DNA from: Candidatus Sumerlaeota bacterium
GTDB taxonomy: Bacteria; UBP6; UBA1177
Assembly: GCA_007136595.1 (NCBI GenBank)
Contig: SLGQ01000026.1
Location: forward strand, 1 to 5,290
Length of the DNA: 5,290 nucleotides
Direction of reading: 5' to 3'
In this document: one piece after another, positions 1 through 5,290 of the stretch
How positions within the stretch are numbered: position 1 is the first letter of the stretch
Layout: every line of letters starts with the position of its first letter
Notes under the pieces: generated by a model
The model's database searches: none
Told to the model about the DNA's origin: nothing
What the model saw: only the letters and a program-made list of their open reading frames with translations
Program-made: the position numbers and the translations under genes

Positions 1-36
1 ACAGTTAAAAAACAATTGAGTTCATTTTATAACTGT
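1..36. repeat. Imperfect inverted repeat at the left edge
   Basis: ACAGTTA followed by A residues at the start is mirrored by TTTTATAACTGT ending at 36. Six outer base pairs are perfect, and pairing continues through A/T bases with one bulge. The loop is AT-rich and the arms are weak, so a functional hairpin is doubtful. The left edge of the window may cut a larger structure. Confidence 0.25.
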
Positions 37-53
37 TTACGGGGAGGCCCTCG

Positions 54-232
54 CACCGCAAGTTGTGAGTTGTGAGTTGTGAGTTGTGAGTTGTGAGTTG
101 TGAGTTGTGAGGATTATTGAACAACTTTCTGAAAGTCAAACTTAATTCAGATTTTATCGACATAAAAATCATTGTATCTCCTGCCACCCTTAAGCAATAC
201 ATCCGAAACAACTTCTAAAAAACCTTGCGGTG
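54..232. repeat. 9-bp perfect inverted repeat bracketing the heptamer array
   Basis: CACCGCAAG at 54-62 is the exact reverse complement of CTTGCGGTG at 224-232. The arms are GC-rich in an otherwise AT-rich spacer and enclose the heptamer array plus about 113 bp of unassigned sequence. The match does not extend beyond 9 bp on either side. It may be chance, or the arms of a small non-coding element. No flanking target duplication was identified. Confidence 0.35.
61..111. repeat. Heptanucleotide tandem array, (AGTTGTG)x7
   Basis: Seven perfect head-to-tail copies of AGTTGTG occupy 61-109, and the first two bases of an eighth copy follow. On the other strand the unit reads CACAACT. Because 7 is not a multiple of 3, translating the array gives a 7-residue protein period (NSQLTTH on the minus strand), a pattern often seen in spurious database proteins. 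The array starts directly after a GC-rich patch (about 40-60) and ends in AT-rich sequence. Perfect identity between copies suggests recent slippage expansion or active homogenisation. There are no spacers between units, so it is not a CRISPR. Short heptamer arrays of this kind are known from cyanobacteria (STRR sequences) and other environmental bacteria; their function is unknown. Confidence 0.95.
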
Positions 233-430
233 GACAGAAATTGAATGGCATGTATCACAAAAACTGAAAAAAGTTATCATTGCTCATCGCAAAAGTCAAC
301 AAATAAATGCTGTTTTTTTGCTTTTCTGCCATCAAGGGAACCTAACCCTAACTAAAGATTTTGTTATATCGAGTGCTTGGAAATATATTCTGTAAAATGT
401 ATTTCAATTAAGCTGTCAGAGTTTTACATT
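112..430. other. Non-coding AT-rich spacer downstream of the GspG-like gene
   Basis: No supported gene lies here. The longest open stretches have no ribosome binding site and no recognisable protein signature. This is where transcription of the minus-strand pair should end. The only candidate hairpin noticed pairs GCAAAA (289-294) with TTTTGC (316-321) across a 21-nt loop, which is too weak to call a terminator. No tRNA cloverleaf or riboswitch-like structure was recognised. Confidence 0.6.
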
Positions 431-838
431 TCAATTATATACTCTGCCGCCAAGAACATCATCATTTGTTTCATATTGTTTATCGGGACCGGCACTTCTT
501 ACAATGAATCCGGGACCGGTTCTGCCAGGGACAGGGTTTGCTTCCTCAACAATATACGGAGTTATCCAGAGATCTTTTGATGTGTCTCTTCCTTCTGCTT
601 TTGACTGCATTTGTCTCTTGATGTATTCTGCCCACTCATATTCCGACAAATAAGGGAGTTTCCCGTTATTTAAGATAACCTTTTCTGTATGAATGGTATG
701 AACTATGGAGTTAACTTCGTGCTGTGTGAGGGTGATCTTTACCAGATTCATCAAATATGTCATCTGTTCACCGCCGATCCCCGTTGCCTGATTTAAAATG
801 AATACTGTTACCCCTACTCCTATTAATTTGACAAACAT
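431..838 (-). CDS. GspG-like (pseudopilin C-terminal domain) protein with a non-prepilin N-terminus
   Basis: This 135-residue protein has a hydrophobic N-terminal segment (about residues 4-16), a helical middle part, and a C-terminal domain resembling type II secretion major pseudopilin GspG. Visible markers are LNNGKLP (56-62), KDLWITPY (88-95, compare the GspG 'DPWGxxY' element) and SAGPDKQYETNDDV (115-128). The last matches the GspG calcium-loop signature SAGPDGxxGTxDD. In GspG that loop stabilises the subunit. The N-terminus lacks the short basic leader and GFTLIE motif cut by prepilin peptidase, so it may be an uncleaved signal anchor or a signal peptide. The ATG follows an excellent TAAGGAGG site at 10-nt spacing, and the start overlaps the end of the upstream gene by 16 bp, implying translational coupling. 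The fold assignment is fairly secure; the function is not. It is unlikely to be the GspG of a complete secretion system, because no gsp genes are visible nearby. Confidence 0.85.
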   Translation of the reverse strand: MFVKLIGVGVTVFILNQATGIGGEQMTYLMNLVKITLTQHEVNSIVHTIHTEKVILNNGKLPYLSEYEWAEYIKRQMQSKAEGRDTSKDLWITPYIVEEANPVPGRTGPGFIVRSAGPDKQYETNDDVLGGRVYN

Positions 839-2919
839 GATTCTATCGCCTCCTTACCTATCTGTAAAGCTCTTTCATTAAGAACTGCATCAAGCTCTTT
901 TCCGCTGAAAAGGCTGTGACCGATAACTTCAAGAAACTGTTCTTTTGTCAAAGTTCCAACTGTACAGTCTGAAACCGCTTTTACTTTTGCTGTTCTGGGA
1001 ATTTCTTTAACAAGTGCAATTTCTCCGAAAAAACCTCCCCTTTCAAAAGTTTTATCAATGATTTTAGCATCACCGTCTTTTCGTGTGATATGTACTGTCC
1101 CGTCAATTATGACATAAAATTTATCGCCTTTGTCACCCTGATCAAAAAATACTTTTCCTGCCTCGATCTTTTCGATCTCAAGTCTTCTTATAACTGACGA
1201 TATCTGCTTGGGGCTCATGAAAGAAAAAAGAGGAATGTTTACGAGCAGTTTCCCCAGTCTTATCATGTTTGTAACTTTTTCTTCCCCTCCCGCTGAGGCA
1301 ACTACAAATTTTTCAAATGATTCTCTGTTCATTTCAAAAACCACTGTGGGTTTTGCGGCAACGACACTTGCAGTACGGGGCACCTTTTCAATCAAGGCTA
1401 TCTCTCCGAAAGAATCACCTGTTTCAAGTTTTTCAACTGTTTTTTCCCTTCCGCTGAAATCTTCAACGACAACATCCGCTTCTCCCGAAACAATAATGTA
1501 AAAACAGTCACCGGCAGCTCCCTGCTGGATGATTTTCCTGCCACTGCTGAAACGATGAAGTTTAATGTGTGAACAGAGCAACAGCAATTCATTTTCATCA
1601 AGTCCTGAAAAAAGTGGTATCAACTGCAGAAAAGCTGCAACTTGAGCTTTTTGGGGAACTTTTTTTGATGTTATCTGATCTGCCAGATTTCTCATTCTGG
1701 TAACCGGGGTCTTTACCATACTGTTTATGTTTCCAAGAACTACCGTAACTGCTCCGATAGCCAGCAGCAATAACGGCAACACTATAAATGACAATGAAAT
1801 TGCAATGAGGAAAAGTGTCAACCCGCTTTCTGAAATTGTGGCAGCTAAAAGATGGCTCAATGTTGAATTGGCAACATACCAGGAGTAGTTATATGCCGCA
1901 TAAAGCCACAAAAGCCCCAATGCGGAAAGAAGTATCAGTCTGTCAGTTTCGGCAGAACTTTTTTTAAAAGTCAAAATATCTTTCATGAATCTGCGACGGA
2001 GAAAAGTTGAAGTTTTTCCATCCCCTTTGACAAAAAAGTTGGCAAGCATTGCAAATGGTGTTTTCAACAGTGGAGAAGCAACCCATAAACCTATCGCTAC
2101 AGATACCACATGAATTACTGCCATTCCTTCTCTGAAAAATCCGTACCGCCACAAAATCGATGCAACCCCTGCAATTGCAAAAGGGATGAGGATCTTCATA
2201 GCGTAATGAAAAGTTGCAACTCCCCTCCCCTTAGATACAACAGGGATTGAATTTACCCATAAAGAAGGTATTCCGAATTTAATTCTGAAACAAATGGGGA
2301 ACTCAATATCTTTTGCAGAAAGTGCTGCACCTGAAAAAAGTGATGTCAGTGACTGAACTGAAAAAACCACGATAACAATGAACAATATTGCAACAAGATA
2401 TGAAATACCTGAAGATAAAGATTCGGGGGTCAATTCCCTTAGAATATTTATTCCTCTTAAATGTGGTTGAAAAAGGGATGCCAATGAGAGGATAAGAAGA
2501 AATATGAGTCCCGGTATTGACGAAAGAAATCTGCCGGTAATTTTAAAAAATGGATTGGGCTTTACCGTTGTTAATTTTCTGCTGAACTCAAAAGGGGCAT
2601 TTTTTCTTTTCAATGAAGTTTTCAGCACCTTGGAACATTCAACATCAAAAAGTTCCACCTTGTTAAGACGATCGAGCAGAGAAATCAACCTGTTAAATAC
2701 CGCTGTATCACCATTGTTCAAACGGGAGGAAATAATATCTGCCAAAGTTGATTCTCCGTTAAAACCGGATATCAATCCAAATTCGGCATCATCAATTTTA
2801 ACAAATCTCCCTTCATACTGAACAAAATGGATATCAGGTGCAAACTTGGTCACCGTTGCACCCTCGATCAGCCTCGGCTTCATCTGCTCGATGTCACCCT
2901 TACAAAATTGTGCGGTCAT
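823..2919 (-). CDS. PqqD-like / degenerate M50 (YydH-like) membrane protein with two C-terminal cyclic-nucleotide-binding domains
   Basis: This 698-residue protein has three parts. Residues about 18-95 resemble a PqqD-like peptide-binding domain. Residues about 135-396 form a membrane region with roughly six hydrophobic segments (135-150, 172-196, 240-256, 264-285, 327-345, 366-396) resembling M50/YydH-type peptidases, including the 'PSLWVNS' stretch (218-224). Residues about 434-540 and 563-668 are two cyclic-nucleotide-binding domains, with phosphate-binding cassettes FGEIALIEKVPRTAS (504-518) and FGEIALVKEIPRTAK (631-645). Both keep the Glu and Arg that contact the ribose and phosphate. 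The M50 catalytic motif HExxH appears replaced by TSLFS (192-196), and the 'PLLKxDG' metal-ligand motif reads PLLKTPF (283-289), so proteolysis is unlikely. The ATG at 2919 has GGGAG 6 nt upstream; a second Met at residue 13 is an alternative start. The gene heads a two-gene operon with the GspG-like gene. A role as a cyclic-nucleotide-sensing membrane scaffold is inference. Confidence 0.85.
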   Translation of the reverse strand: MTAQFCKGDIEQMKPRLIEGATVTKFAPDIHFVQYEGRFVKIDDAEFGLISGFNGESTLADIISSRLNNGDTAVFNRLISLLDRLNKVELFDVECSKVLKTSLKRKNAPFEFSRKLTTVKPNPFFKITGRFLSSIPGLIFLLILSLASLFQPHLRGINILRELTPESLSSGISYLVAILFIVIVVFSVQSLTSLFSGAALSAKDIEFPICFRIKFGIPSLWVNSIPVVSKGRGVATFHYAMKILIPFAIAGVASILWRYGFFREGMAVIHVVSVAIGLWVASPLLKTPFAMLANFFVKGDGKTSTFLRRRFMKDILTFKKSSAETDRLILLSALGLLWLYAAYNYSWYVANSTLSHLLAATISESGLTLFLIAISLSFIVLPLLLLAIGAVTVVLGNINSMVKTPVTRMRNLADQITSKKVPQKAQVAAFLQLIPLFSGLDENELLLLCSHIKLHRFSSGRKIIQQGAAGDCFYIIVSGEADVVVEDFSGREKTVEKLETGDSFGEIALIEKVPRTASVVAAKPTVVFEMNRESFEKFVVASAGGEEKVTNMIRLGKLLVNIPLFSFMSPKQISSVIRRLEIEKIEAGKVFFDQGDKGDKFYVIIDGTVHITRKDGDAKIIDKTFERGGFFGEIALVKEIPRTAKVKAVSDCTVGTLTKEQFLEVIGHSLFSGKELDAVLNERALQIGKEAIESCLSN
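849..856 (-). promoter_or_regulatory. Strong ribosome binding site for the GspG-like gene
   Basis: Read on the minus strand the site is TAAGGAGG, near-perfect complementarity to the 16S rRNA tail, 10 nt before the ATG at 838. It lies inside the last codons of the upstream 698-residue gene. This fixes the start of the small gene and supports co-transcription with coupled translation. Confidence 0.85.
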
Positions 2920-2958
2920 ATTATTCTCCCGGAACTTATTCTAAAAAATACAAAAAAT

Positions 2959-2986
2959 ATATTATTTTGTTCCTATATTATGTCAA
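2959..2986 (-). promoter_or_regulatory. Predicted sigma-70 promoter for the 698-residue gene
   Basis: On the minus strand a perfect -35 hexamer TTGACA (2981-2986) is followed 16 nt later by TAATAT (2959-2964) within a very AT-rich run. Shifted -10 choices, such as AATATA at 17-nt spacing, are also possible. Transcription would begin near 2950, leaving a leader of about 30 nt before the ATG at 2919. The location in the divergent intergenic region fits well. Confidence 0.6.
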
Positions 2987-3004
2987 GAAAAGGGGTGCAA
3001 ATAA

Positions 3005-3014
3005 ATACCGGTAT
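3005..3014. promoter_or_regulatory. 10-bp palindrome ATACCGGTAT in the divergent intergenic region
   Basis: This perfect palindrome sits between the outward-facing promoter candidates, upstream of the minus-strand -35 and just upstream of the plus-strand -35 candidate. Its position would suit an operator for a dimeric regulator acting on one or both genes. A single copy of this length may also be chance, and no regulator gene lies next to it. Confidence 0.25.
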
Positions 3015-3019
3015 GATTT

Positions 3020-3048
3020 TTGCAAAACGCTGTTATTTATGATATTGT
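3020..3048 (+). promoter_or_regulatory. Possible promoter for pabB
   Basis: TTGCAA (3020-3025) and TATTGT (3043-3048) are separated by 17 nt, each matching four of six consensus positions. Transcription would start near 3055, about 25 nt before the TTG start of pabB. The match is weak; its placement in a 160-bp divergent spacer is the main support. Confidence 0.35.
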
Positions 3049-3068
3049 GGGTTGTTTTTTTCTTTCTT

Positions 3069-3073
3069 GAGGG
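3069..3073 (+). promoter_or_regulatory. Ribosome binding site supporting the TTG start of pabB
   Basis: GAGGG lies 6 nt before the TTG codon and overlaps the upstream in-frame stop. The later in-frame ATG (residue 15) has only a purine run directly touching it, so TTG is preferred. Confidence 0.55.
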
Positions 3074-3079
3074 TGTTTT

Positions 3080-4435
3080 TTGGGGATTGATATTAAAGTA
3101 AACAAATTTCTTGTCGAAAGGATGGGTTTTGTTCCCGATCTGGGGAAACTTTCTTTTGTTGCCGGCTCAAAAAAGGGGCGGATCCTTTTTTACAGTTCAG
3201 GGCTCCATCCTTTTCACGGAAGATTTTCAATTCTTGTGCTTAACCCTCTTTTCAGTTTGGCTCCTGAAAGTTTTGAGGAACTTTTGAAAACGCTTTTTTC
3301 CACGCCGAAGATCAGTGGTCTTGATGGTATTCCACTTCCTCTTTTTTCAGGCTGGATAAATTATGAATGCAACAGATTTATTGAGAAAGTTGAGCAATCG
3401 CCCAAAACGACAGTTGAAGTTCCAGATTTTCATTTTGTTTTTTCAGACAGTTTTGTTTTGATAGATAACTTTGAAAAAAAAGCGGAACTTGTTCTTCTTG
3501 ATACAAATCATTCACAAACATCAATTGAGGAGAGAAAAAAAGAGTTTTTGAGTGAACTTGAGTCACCTCTTCCCGCTTTTGAACGGGATCTTGGAAACAT
3601 AAAGGCAAAAGCCCTTATTTCAAAAAAAAGGTATATTGATTCAATAGATGAAATAAGAAGGAGGATTGGCGAAGGTGATGTTTATCAGGTTAATTTTACT
3701 TACCCGATAAAAATTGAGACAGAAACTCCTTCGTGGTATCTTTTTTATAAATATCTTTCTAAAAATCATGCAGATTATGCCGCCTTTATAAACAGTGAAG
3801 AAACGGAAGTTCTTTCTCTTTCTCCGGAATGTTTTTTCCGCATAGAAAACGGGATAAAAGTGAGCAGTTATCCGATAAAAGGGACAATTAAAAAAGAATC
3901 TGACATAGAAAAAAATGAGCTTTTAAAAAAGGAACTCCTTACAAGTGAAAAAGATCTTGCCGAACTTGCAATGATAGTTGATCTGATAAGAAATGACATT
4001 GGAAAAACTGCAATACCTGGATCTGTAAAAGTGGAACACCACTGTGAACTGATGGAGTTCCCCACTCTTTTTCATCTATATTCAACAGTTTGTGGAACTA
4101 TCTCGGAAAATGGTCAGATTGAACTCTTCAAATCACTTTTTCCCGGAGGATCTATCACAGGAGCACCCAAAATAAGTGCAATGAAAATAATTGCACAACT
4201 TGAAGAACATAAAAGAAATATCTATACAGGAGCCATCGGCTTTTGCGGAATTAACGGGAACTCTGTTTTCAACATCCCCATAAGGACAGTACAAAGAAAA
4301 GGAAACACCCTTATCTATTCAACGGGTGGAGGCATCACATGGGGAAGCGATCCCCAAAAAGAATTTGAAGAAACAATGGTAAAAGCCCGTGCCTTTTTAA
4401 ATATATTTGATGATCCCGAAATAATTTTTGAGTAA
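3080..4435 (+). CDS. pabB: Aminodeoxychorismate synthase component I
   Basis: PabB converts chorismate, with ammonia delivered by the PabA glutaminase, to 4-amino-4-deoxychorismate, the precursor of para-aminobenzoate and folate. It is cytosolic. The 451 residues match the usual length of about 450. The chorismate-binding domain spans about 180-440, with YQVNFT (202-207), SLSPECF (246-252), PIKGT (265-269), DLIRNDIG (301-308), PGGSITGAPK (355-364), STGGGIT (414-420) and DPQKEFEET (424-432). PIKGT carries the lysine (K267) typical of PabB, where anthranilate synthase TrpE has PIAGT, which decides the assignment. The start is TTG at 3080, because an in-frame stop lies just upstream (3068-3070) and GAGGG (3069-3073) sits 6 nt before it; ATG at residue 15 is a less likely alternative. 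No pabA or pabC adjoins it, so the partners must be elsewhere. The gene converges on the next one with a 5-bp gap. Confidence 0.94.
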   Translation: MGIDIKVNKFLVERMGFVPDLGKLSFVAGSKKGRILFYSSGLHPFHGRFSILVLNPLFSLAPESFEELLKTLFSTPKISGLDGIPLPLFSGWINYECNRFIEKVEQSPKTTVEVPDFHFVFSDSFVLIDNFEKKAELVLLDTNHSQTSIEERKKEFLSELESPLPAFERDLGNIKAKALISKKRYIDSIDEIRRRIGEGDVYQVNFTYPIKIETETPSWYLFYKYLSKNHADYAAFINSEETEVLSLSPECFFRIENGIKVSSYPIKGTIKKESDIEKNELLKKELLTSEKDLAELAMIVDLIRNDIGKTAIPGSVKVEHHCELMEFPTLFHLYSTVCGTISENGQIELFKSLFPGGSITGAPKISAMKIIAQLEEHKRNIYTGAIGFCGINGNSVFNIPIRTVQRKGNTLIYSTGGGITWGSDPQKEFEETMVKARAFLNIFDDPEIIFE

Positions 4436-4440
4436 AACCC

Positions 4441-5290
4441 TCACCAGCTTCTGTATTCTTCCACTTTTTTAATGATCTCTTCAACTGTTTCTTTAAGTTC
4501 GCTCCCCATTTTCAGATATTCATTGGGAAATTTATCTTTCATGAAATGCATCAAAGCATAGTAAACCGGCTTAAATCTGTCCTTGACATCAAATTTATTT
4601 TCATCAAATATCTTAAGCACTGAATTATACTGATTTTTAGCCATCATAAAAATCAGGAGGTCAGTAATCTCCCCTGGAAATTCTTCATAAACCTCTTCGT
4701 GGCTCAAAAACTCCTTTGCCGCATTAACCCCTTCTTCAATTTTGTTGCTAACAAAAAGTTCGATTATAGATGTTGAGATCAGTCCATATCCCGCTTTTTT
4801 CTCTGCAACAAAATCACTCTTTTTGTTTGTGCTTTTTTGAAACCAGTTTTCAAGGAATCTGCTTAAATAGAAAACTCTGTTTTTCTCTTTTCTTCTCCCA
4901 TAACGCATCAAATACCAGATGTTGAAGAATCTTTCTTTGAGGATGTACAGGTTGTTCTTTGTGTTTGTAGGAATTTTTGAAATGACATTGTTTTTAGAAA
5001 GTATGTTAAGTTGGGAAGAAATTGATTTGCTATCCATTTTTGATTTTTCAGCAATTGTTGAAACCTCTATTCCATCCCAGTTTCTTGCAATTATATCAAC
5101 TATTTCCTGCTGAATCTTAGAAAGCTCATCCATTCGGTGCTTATAAAGAGGTGTAACACGGTCAAGCACAAGGTCAAGATATTCAAATGAATTTCCGTTA
5201 TCATTATCAGCAAATATTTCAAATAAAAGGAGCATGGTTCTGGGAACTCCCTCAGTTAGAGTTCTCAATGTCTCAACCCTTTCAGGATGA
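4441..5290 (-). CDS. C-terminal part of an AAA/STAND-type ATPase with winged helix and helical repeat tail (5' end outside window)
   Basis: The frame is open to the right edge, so the gene is cut by the window and its true start lies beyond 5290. An internal TTG at 5266-5268 is not the start: codons before it continue the conserved sequence HPERVETLRTLTEGVPRT. The visible 282 residues begin at the end of a P-loop ATPase domain. LTEGVPRT (11-18) resembles the sensor-2 'GxPR' motif of the archaeal-ATPase/STAND group. Residues about 57-118 form a winged helix-turn-helix (IEVSTIAEKSKMDSKSISSQ), followed by RFFNIWYLMRYGRR (120-133), a conserved element of these ATPases, and an alpha-helical tail (about 155-275) that may be TPR-like. 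Such proteins are usually orphan signalling or regulatory ATPases of unknown target. The Walker motifs are not visible here, so ATPase activity rests on family resemblance. The gene converges on pabB with no room for a separate terminator. Confidence 0.75.
   Translation of the reverse strand, partial: HPERVETLRTLTEGVPRTMLLLFEIFADNDNGNSFEYLDLVLDRVTPLYKHRMDELSKIQQEIVDIIARNWDGIEVSTIAEKSKMDSKSISSQLNILSKNNVISKIPTNTKNNLYILKERFFNIWYLMRYGRRKEKNRVFYLSRFLENWFQKSTNKKSDFVAEKKAGYGLISTSIIELFVSNKIEEGVNAAKEFLSHEEVYEEFPGEITDLLIFMMAKNQYNSVLKIFDENKFDVKDRFKPVYYALMHFMKDKFPNEYLKMGSELKETVEEIIKKVEEYRSW

Noticed and set aside
61..111. CRISPR array
   Set aside because: The units are 7 bp and contiguous with no spacers, and there are no cas genes.
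5..211. Minus-strand open frame of 68 codons running through the heptamer array
   Set aside because: Its protein is largely the translation of the tandem heptamer (NSQLTTH repeats), it has no family signature, and such frames arise automatically because the unit length is not a multiple of three.
340..353. Telomere-like CCTAACCCTAAC
   Set aside because: Only two units are present, in a bacterial-type context, so this is coincidence.
225..395. Plus-strand open stretch from a TTG, about 56 codons
   Set aside because: It has no ribosome binding site, no ATG or GTG start and no recognisable motif. The length is within chance for this composition.
481..522. Repeated GGGACCGG-like words as possible operator sites
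   Set aside because: They lie inside the GspG-like coding region and encode its Pro/Gly-rich stretch, so codon choice explains them.
377..580. Plus-strand open frame of 67 codons
   Set aside because: Most of it is antisense to the well-supported GspG-like gene, and it lacks a ribosome binding site and a family signature.
1208..2821. Several plus- and minus-strand open frames of 60-105 codons
   Set aside because: They overlap the intact 698-codon gene in other frames and have no start signals or family similarity.
4433..4443. Bidirectional terminator between pabB and the ATPase gene
   Set aside because: Only 5 bp separate the two stop codons, and no stem-loop with a T-run was seen across the junction.

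Overview
The window is AT-rich bacterial DNA with strong Shine-Dalgarno sites, one TTG start and tightly packed genes. The mix suggests a Gram-negative bacterium: a para-aminobenzoate gene, a membrane protein joining PqqD, M50-like and cyclic-nucleotide-binding domains, a GspG-like protein, and an AAA/STAND-type ATPase with a winged helix. Such combinations are familiar from Desulfobacterota (deltaproteobacteria) and neighbouring phyla, but nothing here fixes the taxon.

Layout, left to right. Positions 1-430 hold no convincing gene. They contain a GC-rich patch, seven head-to-tail copies of the heptamer AGTTGTG (61-109), a 9-bp inverted repeat bracketing that array, and AT-rich spacer. Next, on the minus strand, lie two translationally coupled genes: a 698-residue membrane protein (823-2919) and a 135-residue GspG-like protein (431-838), overlapping by 16 bp. 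A 160-bp divergent promoter region (2920-3079) separates them from pabB (3080-4435, plus strand). pabB converges, with a 5-bp gap, on the C-terminal part of an ATPase gene (4441-5290, minus strand) that runs off the right edge.

The pabB gene is ordinary folate metabolism: aminodeoxychorismate synthase component I with the diagnostic PIKGT lysine. The unusual part is the coupled pair. The large protein has the fold markers of a PqqD/M50 (YydH-like) membrane protein, but its HExxH site reads TSLFS and its third zinc-ligand motif reads TPF, so it looks like a dead protease. It also carries two C-terminal cyclic-nucleotide-binding domains whose phosphate-binding cassettes are intact. Its partner has the GspG C-terminal calcium-loop signature but lacks the prepilin peptidase motif at its N-terminus. 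A plausible but untested reading is a membrane-anchored, cyclic-nucleotide-responsive scaffold acting on, or together with, the small pseudopilin-like protein.
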